Below the pieces are notes generated by a model. The model had not been told where the DNA came from and did not search any database. It was given only the letters and a program-made list of their open reading frames with translations. This document shows, piece after piece, positions 1 to 12,288 of a stretch of DNA of 64,000 nucleotides. Each line of letters opens with the position of its first letter. The first letter of the stretch is position 1. Location: positions 558,001 to 622,000 of the forward strand of contig NZ_PPPD01000001.1 in the NCBI RefSeq assembly GCF_002901445.1, in the 5' to 3' direction. Source of the stretch: Deinococcus koreensis. GTDB taxonomy: Bacteria; Deinococcota; Deinococci; Deinococcales; Deinococcaceae. Both the position numbers and the translations under genes were made by a program.

Positions 1-1
1 A

Positions 2-994
2 AGCGAGCTGCGCGCCGCACTGGCAGCCTTCGTGGGGCGGCAGCGCGGGCTGGGTGCCGGGGCCGCCCAGGTGGTCGTCACGGCGGGCACGCTGCACGCC
101 CTGAACCTGATCGTGCGCGCGCTGCTGCCGCCCGCCTCGGCCGTGCTGGTCGAAAATCCCGGCTACCGTGCCGCGCGCCAGGTGCTGCTGGACGCCGGGC
201 ATACCGCCGTGCCGGTGCCGGTCGATGGGGACGGCCTGGTGGTCGGCCCCGACACGCCCCCCGCCCGGCTGGCCTTCGTGACGCCCAGCCACCAGTTCCC
301 GCTGGGCGGGCGCATGAGCCTGCCCCGCCGCCTCGCGCTGCTGGCCTGGGCACAGCGCCACGACGCCCTCATCGTGGAAGACGATTACGACGGTGAATTC
401 CGCTACGACGCGCCGCCGCTGCCCACCCTGGCGAGTCTGGCGGCGCAGACCGGCGCGGCGGGCCGGGTGATCTACCTGGGCACGCTCAGCAAGGTGCTGA
501 CCCCGGCCCTACGAACCGGCTTCCTGGTGGCCTCGCCCGCACTGCTGCCGGCGCTGGTGCGGGCGCGCACGCTGCTGGATTTCGGCCACGCCCTGCCGGT
601 GCAGCGCGCCCTGTCCTGGCTGCTGCTGGGCGGACATCTGGATCGCCATATGCGCCGGGCGCGGCGCTGGCACGCCGGGGTCCTGGGGGCGCTGAGCCGG
701 GAGCTGGCCCCCCTGGCTCCGCAGGCCACGCTGGGCGGCATCCAGGCCGGCCTGCACGTCTGCCTGCACCTGGCGCCGGGGCTGGACGCGCGGGAGGTGA
801 CAGCCGCGCTGGCCCGGCGCGGTGTGTTCGTCTCCACCCTGGAGAGCTACACCTTCGCCGGCCCGGTGCCCAACGCCCTGCTGCTGGGCTTCGGCGGCCT
901 GAACGTGGAGACCGCCCGAAGGGGTGCGCGCGAGATCGTGGGTGTGGTTCGGGCGCTCAGCGGCTCTGACAATGGTGCGGACAGTATTGACTAA
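2..994 (+). CDS. MocR/PdxR-type regulator, C-terminal aminotransferase domain (5' partial)
   Basis: The reading frame is open from base 2, so the gene begins outside the window; only about 330 residues of the fold-type I aminotransferase-like domain are present. The PLP-lysine region is visible as LGTLSKVLTPALRTGF, and the upstream VEDDYDGEFRYD segment is typical of MocR proteins, which fuse a GntR-type DNA-binding domain (not visible here) to this domain. Such proteins act as PLP-responsive transcription factors. The last residues and the stop codon come from an inserted repeat element (970-1160). Without it the protein would end SGSEGS at 1176. A genuine aminotransferase is a less likely alternative because the missing N-terminus cannot be inspected. 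Confidence 0.85.
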   Translation, partial: SELRAALAAFVGRQRGLGAGAAQVVVTAGTLHALNLIVRALLPPASAVLVENPGYRAARQVLLDAGHTAVPVPVDGDGLVVGPDTPPARLAFVTPSHQFPLGGRMSLPRRLALLAWAQRHDALIVEDDYDGEFRYDAPPLPTLASLAAQTGAAGRVIYLGTLSKVLTPALRTGFLVASPALLPALVRARTLLDFGHALPVQRALSWLLLGGHLDRHMRRARRWHAGVLGALSRELAPLAPQATLGGIQAGLHVCLHLAPGLDAREVTAALARRGVFVSTLESYTFAGPVPNALLLGFGGLNVETARRGAREIVGVVRALSGSDNGADSID

Positions 995-1160
995 GTGCCC
1001 TTTCAAATGCGATGAACACGAGCTTTTTGGCTCCTCCCCTCTTGTGGGGGAGGCTGGGACTCGGAGAGCTGCGGAGCAGAGGGGGGGAACGGAGATGACG
1101 TCCCAGACAGCACTAACGGAGTTGTTCTGCGATAGCGTTATGAAACTGTCCGCACCATTG
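970..1160. mobile_element. 191-bp MITE-like element with perfect terminal inverted repeats and target duplication
   Basis: The ends are a perfect 16-bp inverted repeat: caatggtgcggacagt at 970-985 and its reverse complement at 1145-1160. The element is flanked by the direct repeat ctctga (964-969 and 1161-1166), the expected target-site duplication. It has no coding capacity and contains an internal hairpin (cctcccc/ggggagg near 1031-1052). It lies across the 3' end of the MocR gene and supplies its stop codon. A non-autonomous transposable element is the simplest reading; the mobilising transposase is not in the window. A degenerate relative lies at 35571-35740. Confidence 0.8.
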
Positions 1161-1182
1161 CTCTGAAGGGAGCTGACTCTGC

Positions 1183-1425
1183 TCAGGCCTCGTCGGGCAT
1201 GTGGCGCTCGGCGGGCACGCTCAGGTGGGACTTGTCCACCGATTCGGTGGCCGGAGACAACTCCGGCGACTCCTGCGAGAGCTTCCTCATCTCCTCGTCG
1301 GCCGCTCTGGAGACGTCCGGCGTCCACTCCCCGCGCTTGGTACGATTGTCGGAGCCTTTCGGATCGGGGGTGGAGGAGGTTTTCTTCATACCCCAGTCAA
1401 GCGCGGGGAACTGGCCAACGGACAA
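1183..1425 (-). CDS. small hydrophilic hypothetical protein (80 aa)
   Basis: An 80-residue frame starting with TTG, preceded by GGAGG eight bases upstream. It is rich in charged residues, Ser and Pro, has no predicted membrane segment and looks intrinsically disordered. An internal ATG at 1389 would give a 68-residue product beginning MKKTSS. I recognise no domain. The codon pattern is compatible with a real gene, and a similar disordered small protein lies at 27183-27401. A chance frame in this GC-rich sequence cannot be ruled out. Confidence 0.45.
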   Translation of the reverse strand: MSVGQFPALDWGMKKTSSTPDPKGSDNRTKRGEWTPDVSRAADEEMRKLSQESPELSPATESVDKSHLSVPAERHMPDEA

Positions 1426-1493
1426 GAACCCGGCCTCCAGATGCGGAGCAAGGGTTCATGTCGGGCCGATCGGGGTTCTCGAAGTCCAGTCGG

Positions 1494-1522
1494 AAAAAAA
1501 TGGGGACGCCCGCGAGCGTCCC
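1494..1522 (-). terminator. Rho-independent terminator of the adenosyltransferase gene
   Basis: On the minus strand a gggacgc/gcgtccc stem (1503-1509 with 1516-1522, 6-nt loop) is followed by a short spacer and seven T (A-run 1494-1500 on the plus strand). It sits about 20 bases beyond the stop of the cob(I)alamin adenosyltransferase gene. Confidence 0.8.
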
Positions 1523-1542
1523 ACTTTCGTCTTAACTTTCCC

Positions 1543-2115
1543 CTATCTTCTACCTTTCACCAGCCAGGCGTGTTCCTCGATGCCCGCCGACTGGTTGGCG
1601 GCGCGGGCCATCACGAACAGCAGATCCGAGAGGCGGTTCAGGTAGACCTGTACCTGCGCGTTGGCGTCCTCCTCGTGCAGCAGGCGGATCACCTCGCGCT
1701 CGGCGCGGCGGGCCACCGTGCGGGCCACGTGCAGGGCGGCGGCGGCGGGCGTCCCGCCCGGATGCACGAAGCCCGTGAACGGCGGCGCGGCTTCCTGGTA
1801 CCGGTCGATCATGGCCTCGACGAAGGCCACGTCCTGCTCGTCCATCCGGACGATCCTGGTCTCGTAGATGGTGCCGGGGCGGGTGGCGAGATCGGCGCCC
1901 ACGTCGAACAGCGCGTTCTGCAGGTACTCCAGATCGGTGTCCAGCGCGGGGTCCGGCTTGTGGCTGCGCGTGTTGTGCGCCCGCGCCAGCCCGATGGCCG
2001 AGTTGAGTTCGTCCACGGTGCCGTAGGCTTCCACGCGGATGTTCGCCTTGCTCACGCGGTCGGCCCCGTAGAGTCCGGTGGTGCCGCCGTCGCCGGTTTT
2101 GGTGTAGAGCTTCAT
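1543..2115 (-). CDS. cob(I)alamin adenosyltransferase, PduO type
   Basis: 190 residues, the normal length of PduO-type ATP:cob(I)alamin adenosyltransferases, which transfer the adenosyl group of ATP to cobalt to make adenosylcobalamin in the cytoplasm. The N-terminal TKTGDGGTTGL motif (ATP site), VEAYGTVDELNS, and the C-terminal RRAEREVIRL and LNRLSDLLFVMAR segments are all present. The ATG has no Shine-Dalgarno sequence but follows a TAGGCT box by 6 nt, so the mRNA is probably leaderless. No other cobalamin gene is adjacent, which suggests a salvage role. Confidence 0.93.
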   Translation of the reverse strand: MKLYTKTGDGGTTGLYGADRVSKANIRVEAYGTVDELNSAIGLARAHNTRSHKPDPALDTDLEYLQNALFDVGADLATRPGTIYETRIVRMDEQDVAFVEAMIDRYQEAAPPFTGFVHPGGTPAAAALHVARTVARRAEREVIRLLHEEDANAQVQVYLNRLSDLLFVMARAANQSAGIEEHAWLVKGRR

Positions 2116-2121
2116 ATGGAC

Positions 2122-2127
2122 AGCCTA
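2122..2127 (-). promoter_or_regulatory. -10 box of leaderless adenosyltransferase promoter
   Basis: TAGGCT on the minus strand, 6 nt before the ATG at 2115. The expected -35 position falls inside the palindrome at 2130-2185. Confidence 0.5.
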
Positions 2128-2129
2128 GA

Positions 2130-2185
2130 GCAGAGAGCGGAGGGCAGAGAGCAACATCTTTCGCCCTCTGCCCTCCGCTCTCTGC
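2130..2185. repeat. intergenic hairpin made of repeated words (gcagagagcgga type)
   Basis: A perfect 20-bp inverted repeat (2130-2149 with 2166-2185) separated by 16 nt. Each arm is itself a near-tandem repeat of a short word (gcagagag, ggcagag). It fills the gap between malQ and the adenosyltransferase gene. There is no T-run. It belongs to a class of similar hairpins in this window that share architecture but not sequence. Confidence 0.75.
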
Positions 2186-2195
2186 CCCCGGCGCC

Positions 2196-3698
<1,503 letters not shown>

Positions 3699-3861
3699 GG
3701 AAAACCTCCGGAAGAGTGGGGCGGGGAGTCTGGGTGGAAGGGTTTCCAGATGGCTCAGAGAATAATGCAAAGCTCGCCGCGCCGGCCCCCGCCTTCGGCC
3801 CCGGGCCGGAGGGCGGCGAGAATCAGAGGCTTGTGAGAAGCCCCGTGCTACCACGGAGGAC

Positions 3862-4569
3862 GTGCGCCGTCTCCTGCTCTCCTCCCTGACCCTCCTGAGC
3901 CTCGGGGCATCGACCACGGCGCTCGCCGTCCCCACCGGGCCACCCGGCGCCCCGCCCTCCGCCGTGACGGGGGCGGACAGCGAGGTGCTGGCGGCCCTGC
4001 ACCTGTACGTGGCCAGCTTCCAGCCGGTCGGCGGTGAGACGTCGCTGCTGGCCTACGCGCGGCGCGAGGCGCTGGACTGGACGGCCGTTCAGAACCTGTG
4101 GGCCAGCCAGTTCAGCGGCGGGGCGGGCCGTTTCCTGGAATGGCGCGGCCACAGCCAGACGCCGGGCGGCAGCGTGTTCACGACCCTGCGGGCGGCCCTG
4201 TACGGCACGCCGGGCAGCGGGCTGCTGGTCGTGAACCGCGAGTGGTGCAGCGCCGGAAGCTGCCAGGCCCGCACCGCCTTCGCCTGGCAGGACGCCGGCG
4301 GCCTGCGCGCAGTCAGGGACAGCACCGTCATCCCCCTGATCCGCGACGCCGATTTCTACCCCGGCGACGTCCCCGAGTGCCTGCAGGGCGTGGTGCTGAA
4401 TGTGAGCTATGTGCCGTCCTGGCAGGGGCAGACCCTCTCGGCCACGGCGGTGCTTCCCCGCGCTAGTGCCCAGCGCTGCGCCGCGACCGGCGTCTCGCCA
4501 GAGGCGGTCACCCGGCCCCTGCGGCTGAACTGGACGGCCAGCGTGGGCAAGTTCCGCCGGGGCTGGTGA
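3862..4569 (+). CDS. secreted protein of unknown function (235 aa)
   Basis: The GTG start gives an N-terminal signal peptide (MRRLLLSS followed by a hydrophobic stretch, likely cut after ALA). The mature part holds four cysteines (REWC-SAGSC, PEC, QRC), consistent with disulfides in an exported protein. GGAGG lies only 2 nt before the GTG, and TACCAC lies 7 nt before it, so the start could be leaderless or slightly different. I do not recognise the family. It converges on the amino-acid permease gene with a 12-bp gap. Confidence 0.75.
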   Translation: MRRLLLSSLTLLSLGASTTALAVPTGPPGAPPSAVTGADSEVLAALHLYVASFQPVGGETSLLAYARREALDWTAVQNLWASQFSGGAGRFLEWRGHSQTPGGSVFTTLRAALYGTPGSGLLVVNREWCSAGSCQARTAFAWQDAGGLRAVRDSTVIPLIRDADFYPGDVPECLQGVVLNVSYVPSWQGQTLSATAVLPRASAQRCAATGVSPEAVTRPLRLNWTASVGKFRRGW

Positions 4570-4581
4570 GGGGCCGGCCGC

Positions 4582-5370
4582 TCAGCGCGAGGCGATCTTG
4601 ACCCGTTTTTCGAGCTGATCGGTGAACAGGGTCATGACCGTCGTGAGCGCGAGGTACACGACCGCCACGGTGGTCAGCACCGGGATGGGCTGGAAGCTCT
4701 CCGAACTCACCCGCGAGCCCGCCAGGGTCAGTTCGAGCAGGGCGATGCTGGACGCCAGCGAGGAGTCCTTGAGCAGCGCTACGAGGTTGTTCACCAGCGG
4801 CGGCACCACGATCCTGAGCGCCTGGGGCAGCACTACCGTATTCATGGTCTGGGCGCCGCTCAGGCCCAGGCTGCGGGCCGCTTCGGTCTGCCCGCGCGGA
4901 ATCGCCAGGATGCCGGCGCGGATCACCTCCGCGTTGTAGGCGCCCACGTTCAGGGCCAGCGCGATCACCGCCGACCAGAACTCGTTGAGCTGCACGCCTA
5001 TCCCGATGGATTGCAGGAGGGGCGGCAGGGCGTTGTACACGAACAGGATCTGCACGAGCAGCGGCGTGCCGCGCACCAGCCACACGAAGAAGTTGGCCGG
5101 CGCGCGCACCCACGCGCTGGCACTCGTCTTCTGGATTCCGGTGAGCATGCCCACCACCAGCCCGATCAGGCCACTGACCACCGTGAGCTGCAGGGTCATG
5201 CGCGCGCCCTCCACGAACAGGTCAGCGCGGGGGCCGATGGGGTCGGGCATCTGGCGCAGGATCACGGTGATCAGGAAGAACAGCGCCAGGAAGGCCAGCA
5301 CCGCTCCACCGATCCAGAGCAGCAGCGAGCCGCCGCCCAGGGGCTGGGCGCGGGGGGATCTGGCCGTCAT
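4582..5370 (-). CDS. polar amino-acid ABC transporter permease
   Basis: About 262 residues from the ATG at 5370 (AGGA 7 nt upstream); the frame runs on to 5427 without a better start. HisM/GlnP-type permease: several membrane helices, the conserved VFVYNALPP region, and the EAA loop seen as GAYNAEVIRAGILAIPRGQTEAARSLG. It would form the inner-membrane channel for the binding protein encoded just upstream (5649-6407). No matching polar-amino-acid ATPase gene is adjacent; the nearest ATPase (6571) is of the sugar type. Confidence 0.92.
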   Translation of the reverse strand: MTARSPRAQPLGGGSLLLWIGGAVLAFLALFFLITVILRQMPDPIGPRADLFVEGARMTLQLTVVSGLIGLVVGMLTGIQKTSASAWVRAPANFFVWLVRGTPLLVQILFVYNALPPLLQSIGIGVQLNEFWSAVIALALNVGAYNAEVIRAGILAIPRGQTEAARSLGLSGAQTMNTVVLPQALRIVVPPLVNNLVALLKDSSLASSIALLELTLAGSRVSSESFQPIPVLTTVAVVYLALTTVMTLFTDQLEKRVKIASR

Positions 5371-5602
5371 ACGCCCGTCCTGGCAGGCCGGGAGACGCGC
5401 TGCGGAGCGAACCGGAACAGTGTGCAAGAGGACATTTCAGGGATCATCGCACAGAGGCCGGGGGTGGAGAAGAGGTCGGAGGGTTCGGGTCGACAACAAC
5501 CTCACACGCGCCACCTCCGAATGAATCCAAAACGGCCCCACCCGTCAAGGAGTGTGAGGCCCAACCCCCCACCGCTCTCCCGTCCTCATCAGGACACAGC
5601 AA

Positions 5603-5634
5603 GCCGGGCGGCGCCCATCCAGACGCCGCCCGGC
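5603..5634 (-). terminator. strong intercistronic hairpin after the solute-binding gene
   Basis: Perfect 11-bp stem (5603-5613 with 5624-5634) about 15 bases beyond the stop of the binding-protein gene and before the permease gene. There is no clear T-run. It may be a weak terminator or mRNA-stabilising hairpin that lets the binding protein be made in excess. Confidence 0.5.
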
Positions 5635-5648
5635 CCACTCCTGCGTCC

Positions 5649-6407
5649 TCAGCCCCGGCAGCGCACGTCCTGGCCGAAGTACTTGCCGCTCAGCTTGGCG
5701 TATGAACCGTCGCTGAGGCTCTTGGTCAGGGCCGAGTTCAGCTCCTTGAGCAGCCCGGTGTTGCCCTTCTTGACCGCCATGCCGATGCGCTCGTTGAACA
5801 GCAGCGCGCCCTGCATGACCTTGCCCTTCTGGGCCTTGACCAGATCGAGACCGGTGAACTTGTCGCCCACCCAGGCGTCGACCCGGCCCGCCATCAGCGC
5901 GGCCTGGGCGTCGGTGTCCTTGGGGAAGGTCTTGACCTCACCCACGCCGGAGACCTTCTGCACGTTCTCCAGATAGGTGGTGCCGACCTGTACGGCGACC
6001 TTCTTGCCGGCCAGCGCGGCGGCGGTCATGGGGCCGCCCGGCTTGGCGACGATGGCGCCGCCCGTGCAGTAGTGCGGGCTGGCGAAATCCACCGCTTTGG
6101 CGCGCTCGGGCGTGATGCCGTGGGAGGCGATCACGAAGTCGTAGCGATCCTGGTTCAGGCCGATCAGCAGGTTGTCGAAGGGCTGGGTCACCCACTGCAC
6201 CTTGAGGCCCAGCTGCCGGGCCAGCCCCTCGGCCAGCTCGACCTCGAAGCCGGTCAGCTCCTTGCCCTTCAGGATGTTGAAGGGCGGGAAGGCGCCCTCG
6301 GTGGCGATCCGAACGGTGCCGGACTTCTTGATGTCGTCCCAGGAACGCGCCTGGGCGGTCGTGGCGAGCAGGGCGAGGGCGGTCAGGGTCAGCAGGGCTC
6401 GTTTCAT
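5649..6407 (-). CDS. amino-acid ABC transporter substrate-binding protein
   Basis: 252 residues with a signal peptide (MKRALLTLTALALLATTAQA). SBP_bac_3 family pattern: GTVRIATEGAFPPFNI, GFEVELAEGLARQLG, FDNLLIGLNQDRYDFVIAS, and a C-terminal KSLSDGSYAKLSGKYFG. It captures a polar amino acid outside the membrane and hands it to the permease encoded downstream (4582-5370). An AAGGAG ribosome site precedes the ATG. Two late residues (DVRCRG) include a lone cysteine. The specific amino acid cannot be read from sequence alone. Confidence 0.93.
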   Translation of the reverse strand: MKRALLTLTALALLATTAQARSWDDIKKSGTVRIATEGAFPPFNILKGKELTGFEVELAEGLARQLGLKVQWVTQPFDNLLIGLNQDRYDFVIASHGITPERAKAVDFASPHYCTGGAIVAKPGGPMTAAALAGKKVAVQVGTTYLENVQKVSGVGEVKTFPKDTDAQAALMAGRVDAWVGDKFTGLDLVKAQKGKVMQGALLFNERIGMAVKKGNTGLLKELNSALTKSLSDGSYAKLSGKYFGQDVRCRG

Positions 6408-6461
6408 GGGGCTCCTTGAGAACAGGTTCAGGCACGGAGACCTGGGATGTGGATGTGGGCG

Positions 6462-6490
6462 AGTCTAGCGGGCAGACCGGGCCGGGTAAA
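6462..6490 (-). promoter_or_regulatory. sigma-70 promoter for the amino-acid uptake genes
   Basis: Minus-strand TTTACC, 17-bp spacer, TAGACT, ending 54 bases before the ATG. It is followed by a normal ribosome site. Confidence 0.55.
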
Positions 6491-6522
6491 GGCCCAGCCC
6501 GCAGTGGCCCGTCTGGCACAGC

Positions 6523-6556
6523 AAAAACCGCCGCCCCCAGCCTCTGGGAGCGGCGG
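6523..6556 (-). terminator. Rho-independent terminator of the ABC ATPase gene
   Basis: 13-base arms (6528-6540 with 6544-6556, 3-nt loop) followed on the minus strand by five T. It is placed just after the ATPase stop codon. Confidence 0.85.
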
Positions 6557-6570
6557 CCCTAAAGGGCGCT

Positions 6571-7746
<1,176 letters not shown>

Positions 7747-7937
7747 GCTCAGTCCCTACCTTTCGCCCCTACTCTTGCCCGTGAATGTGCGCCACCGGGG
7801 TGGACGCTGCTTCGGGCAACCGGGGTACGTGAACGAGAAACCCGGGGTGTACGCTGACGCCTTGCTGACAAGCGGCAGTGTACCACCCGGCGTTCGGGCA
7901 TGAATTAGGACACGGAACCGGGGCCGGCGGGCGGCCC

Positions 7938-9014
7938 TCAGTACGCGGTGCCGGACTTGGTGACCATCAGCTTGAGTTCGTGCGGGCTGGTGGCGGCCGA
8001 GAGGGCCTCGTCCATGGTGATCAGGTGGTTGCGGTAGAGCTGCACCAGATGCTGGTCGAAGGTGTGCATCCCGCGGATGTTGTCCTCGATCAGCGCGTCC
8101 TTGATCAGGGGGGTCTTTTCCTCGTCCTTGATGTATTCCTGCACCAGCGGGGTGTTCAGCATGACTTCCAGCGCCAGCACGCGCCCCACGCCGTCCGATC
8201 TCTTGAGCAGCCGCTGGCTCACGATGCCCACCAGCGACTCGGAGAGCTGGATGCGGATCTGGTCGCGTTCGTAGGGCGCGAAGAAGTCGATGATGCGGTT
8301 GACCGAGCGCACGGCGTCCTGGGTGTGCAGCGTGGAGAGCACGAGGTGGCCGGTCTGCGCGGCCGAGAGCGCGGCCTCCACGGTGTCCTTGTCGCGCATC
8401 TCGCCGATCATGATGACGTCCGGATCCTGGCGCATGGCGTACTTCAGGGCCGAGCGGAAATCGCGGGTATCGCTGCCGATCTCGCGCTGCACCACGATGC
8501 TCTTCTTGTTCTTGTGCAGGATCTCGATGGGATCCTCGACCGTGACCACGTTGTAGGCGAAGGTGCGGTTGATGTGGTCGATCAGCGAGGCCAGCGTGGT
8601 GCTCTTGCCGCTGCCGGTGGGGCCGGTGACCAGGATCAGCCCGCGCGGGGCGTCGGCCAGACTGCGCATCAGGTCGGAGGGCAACCCCAGCGACTCGAAG
8701 CCCGGAATGGCGTCCGAAACGATCCGCATGACGATGCCGATGGCGCCGCGCTGGCGGAACACGTTGCAGCGGAAGCGGCCCAGCCCGGAGACCGAGTAGG
8801 CGACGTCCAGCTCGTGGCGGTATTCGAAGTCCTCCCACTGCTCGGCGGGCATCAGCGCCTGCGCGAGCATCTGGGTGTCGGGGGGCATCAGGGCCTGGGT
8901 GCCGAAGGGCACGAGCTGGCCGTCCACCCGGCCCATCGGCGGGCTGCCGGCCTGCAGGTGCACGTCCGAGGCGCGGCGGGTGACCATCTCGCGCAGCAGT
9001 TCGTCCAGGGTCAC
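7938..9014 (-). CDS. pilT: PilT-type type IV pilus retraction ATPase
   Basis: 358 residues. N-terminal PAS-like segment (RRASDVHLQAGSPP), Walker A GPTGSGKST at 131-139, Asp-box VEDPIEILHKN, Walker B-like QDPDVIMIGEMRD, and a His-box segment ALSAAQTGHLVLSTLHT. The family powers pilus depolymerisation and twitching motility or DNA uptake at the cell pole. Its start overlaps the panC stop by 4 bp (ATGA), so the two are translationally coupled. A PilU-like paralogue is the alternative, because the C-terminal AIRNLIRE motif is not obvious (LVQEYIKDEEK occupies its place). mglA-mglB elsewhere in the window fits a pilus-polarity role. Confidence 0.9.
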   Translation of the reverse strand: MTLDELLREMVTRRASDVHLQAGSPPMGRVDGQLVPFGTQALMPPDTQMLAQALMPAEQWEDFEYRHELDVAYSVSGLGRFRCNVFRQRGAIGIVMRIVSDAIPGFESLGLPSDLMRSLADAPRGLILVTGPTGSGKSTTLASLIDHINRTFAYNVVTVEDPIEILHKNKKSIVVQREIGSDTRDFRSALKYAMRQDPDVIMIGEMRDKDTVEAALSAAQTGHLVLSTLHTQDAVRSVNRIIDFFAPYERDQIRIQLSESLVGIVSQRLLKRSDGVGRVLALEVMLNTPLVQEYIKDEEKTPLIKDALIEDNIRGMHTFDQHLVQLYRNHLITMDEALSAATSPHELKLMVTKSGTAY

Positions 9015-9940
9015 GCCGGGCCTCCGGCGCCGGCAGGGGCCGAGTCGTGGGCCGGCGCGTCGAGGGGGAGGGCGTCCAGAGGCAGGTTATCGATCAGGCG
9101 CACGCCGAACATCCGGGCAGCCACGAGCACGCGGGTCATGGGATCATTGTCCACACGCGCTCTTTCCAAGCTGTCACGGCCCTGCATGTCGCGGCCCACG
9201 ATCTCCAGATACTCCACCTGCGCTTCAGGCTCCTGCGCGAGCACGTCCAGCCCCGCCTGACGCAGGGCCCGGGTGCGGCGCTCGCCCCCGGCGTAGGCCG
9301 CCTGAACGGCCCGGAGTGCGCGGATCAGCACCACCGCGCGCTCCCGCTGCCCGGCGCTGAGGTATGAGTTGCGGCTGCTCATCGCCAGTCCGGACGCCTC
9401 GCGCACAGTCGGCACGCCCACGACCTCCGAAACCACGTTCAGGTCGGTCACCATACGGCGCAGCACCGCCAGCTGCTGCCAGTCCTTCTCACCCAGGAAC
9501 ACCCGATCCGGGCGCACCAGATTGAGCAGCTTGAGCACCACGGTCGCCACGCCCACGAAATGGCCGGGCCGCGCGGCGCCGTCCAGCGGCTCGCTGACGC
9601 CCGAGACGACCACGCGGGTGTCGAAGCCCGGCGGATACATGGTCTCCACGTCCGGAAAGAACACGGCGTCCACACCGGCCTCGGCGGCCACGCGCAGGTC
9701 GCGTTCCAGGTCGCGCGGATAGCGGGCCAGATCCTCCCTGGGGCCGAACTGCAGCGGGTTGACGAAGATGCTGAGCACCACCGTGTCGCAGCCCTGCCGC
9801 GCCTGCCGGATCAGGGTGGCGTGGCCCTCGTGCAGGTAGCCCATGGTGGGCACGAATCCGACGACTCCTCGGCCCTGCAGGGCGGCGCGCAGCTGGGCCG
9901 GATCACGGTAGACGGCGGGGGTGGTCAGGGGCAGGGTCAT
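9011..9940 (-). CDS. panC: pantothenate synthetase
   Basis: 309 residues. Condenses pantoate with beta-alanine using ATP, the last step of pantothenate synthesis in the cytoplasm. Motifs: PTMGYLHEGH (ATP/HIGH-like), SIFVNPLQFGPREDL, GEKDWQQLAVLRRMV and MSSRNSYLS. The C-terminus is extended by an Ala/Pro-rich tail (roughly the last 20 residues). It is the middle gene of an operon: holin-like membrane protein, panC (10-bp gap), pilT (4-bp overlap). panB and panD are not in the window. Confidence 0.95.
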   Translation of the reverse strand: MTLPLTTPAVYRDPAQLRAALQGRGVVGFVPTMGYLHEGHATLIRQARQGCDTVVLSIFVNPLQFGPREDLARYPRDLERDLRVAAEAGVDAVFFPDVETMYPPGFDTRVVVSGVSEPLDGAARPGHFVGVATVVLKLLNLVRPDRVFLGEKDWQQLAVLRRMVTDLNVVSEVVGVPTVREASGLAMSSRNSYLSAGQRERAVVLIRALRAVQAAYAGGERRTRALRQAGLDVLAQEPEAQVEYLEIVGRDMQGRDSLERARVDNDPMTRVLVAARMFGVRLIDNLPLDALPLDAPAHDSAPAGAGGPA

Positions 9941-9950
9941 GCGGGGCCGC

Positions 9951-10319
9951 TCAGTCCCGCGTGCCGTCGAGGCCCAGCGCGCCGACGATGGCGTCCAGCA
10001 CCCAGGAGATGACCGTCAGGATCAGCGCGCCGATGATGGCCGCCCCGAAGCCGCTGACGTTCAGGCTGGTCACCGCCGCCACGAGATACAGCACCACGCC
10101 GTTGACGACCAGGGTGAACAGGCCCAGCGTGAGCAGGTTGATGGGCAGCGAGAGCAGCAGCAGCACCGGGCGAACCAGCGCGTTCACGATCCCCATGACG
10201 AACGCCGCGATCAGGATGCCGACCAGATCGGCACCCGGCGCGAAACTGACGCCGACGTACACCCGCGTGAGCAGATACAGGGCCAGGGCATTGACCAGCA
10301 GTCGGATGATGAATCCCAT
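9951..10319 (-). CDS. phage holin family / YvlD-like membrane protein
   Basis: 122 residues with four hydrophobic segments and the pattern FIIRLLVNALALYLLTRVYVGV...NALVRPVLLLLSLPINLLTLGLF typical of the DUF360/phage-holin-IV family. These are small inner-membrane proteins found widely in bacteria and not evidence of a prophage; function is unclear. First gene of the operon with panC and pilT. The ATG lies 6 nt after TATCCT, so the operon probably begins with a leaderless message. Confidence 0.88.
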   Translation of the reverse strand: MGFIIRLLVNALALYLLTRVYVGVSFAPGADLVGILIAAFVMGIVNALVRPVLLLLSLPINLLTLGLFTLVVNGVVLYLVAAVTSLNVSGFGAAIIGALILTVISWVLDAIVGALGLDGTRD

Positions 10320-10325
10320 GGCGAC

Positions 10326-10331
10326 AGGATA
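10326..10331 (-). promoter_or_regulatory. -10 box of leaderless promoter, holin-panC-pilT operon
   Basis: TATCCT on the minus strand, 6 nt before the ATG at 10319; no ribosome site intervenes. Confidence 0.5.
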
Positions 10332-10389
10332 CGGGATGGCACCCAGGGAAAGGCCGCTGTAAGACAGGGCCAGTCAGCATCGACCCACC

Positions 10390-10818
10390 ATGAAACCGGT
10401 CATCCTGTGGGCTCCCTTCCTTCTGCTTGTTGCCTGCGCGCCAGCGACGACGACCACCTCCACCCTGCTGCCAGTCCAGCCCGGTCAGACCTGGCGTATC
10501 GAGGCGCAACCGTCCAGCGGCGGGACACCAGCGGCGATCAAGGTCGGTTCGATCGAGTCCGGGACAGGCGACCTGTCCTCCATGCGCTACAGCCCCAGCT
10601 TCGACGCGCTGTTCGCCCTCGCGTTCGATGAAACGGCCCCAGGCGCCCTGTCCTACAACACCCAGAACAGCGAACTCCGCTTTCTCTGGAGGATGGGGAA
10701 TCCATCGTCGCTCTACACCTGCAAGATCACTCGGCCCGATGTGGCGGCCCGTCGATGGGCAGGCGAACTGCGGTTGGCGGGCGAGCCTGCCGGATCCTGT
10801 ACAGCCACACTCCAATAA
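10390..10818 (+). CDS. small lipoprotein of unknown function (142 aa)
   Basis: Signal peptide ending in the lipobox LVAC (Cys at residue 16), followed by a Thr/Ser-rich linker and a globular part with two further cysteines (YTCKI, GSCTA) that may pair. It should be a membrane-anchored exported protein. No ribosome site is evident. Convergent with purB, which ends 43 bp further on. No family recognised. Confidence 0.75.
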   Translation: MKPVILWAPFLLLVACAPATTTTSTLLPVQPGQTWRIEAQPSSGGTPAAIKVGSIESGTGDLSSMRYSPSFDALFALAFDETAPGALSYNTQNSELRFLWRMGNPSSLYTCKITRPDVAARRWAGELRLAGEPAGSCTATLQ

Positions 10819-10861
10819 CGACCTGACCTGGAGAGGGCCCCTGCAGGCTCTCTGGGCGCGC

Positions 10862-12169
<1,308 letters not shown>

Positions 12170-12175
12170 GCCCGG

Positions 12176-12181
12176 AGCGTA
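12176..12181 (-). promoter_or_regulatory. -10 box of leaderless purB promoter
   Basis: TACGCT on the minus strand, 6 nt before the GTG start at 12169. Confidence 0.5.
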
Positions 12182-12288
12182 GCACCCCCCCCGGCGGCCC
12201 CCCCTGGCCGTGGGTAGGCAGCGCGGTTCCTGCACAGACCGCGCCCGGCCCCCCCCTGCATACTCGGCCCAGACCCCCGGAGGTATCC

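Noticed and set aside
9951..10319. Phage holin as a sign of a prophage
   Set aside because: The family is a common chromosomal membrane protein, it is in an operon with panC and pilT, and no phage gene is nearby.
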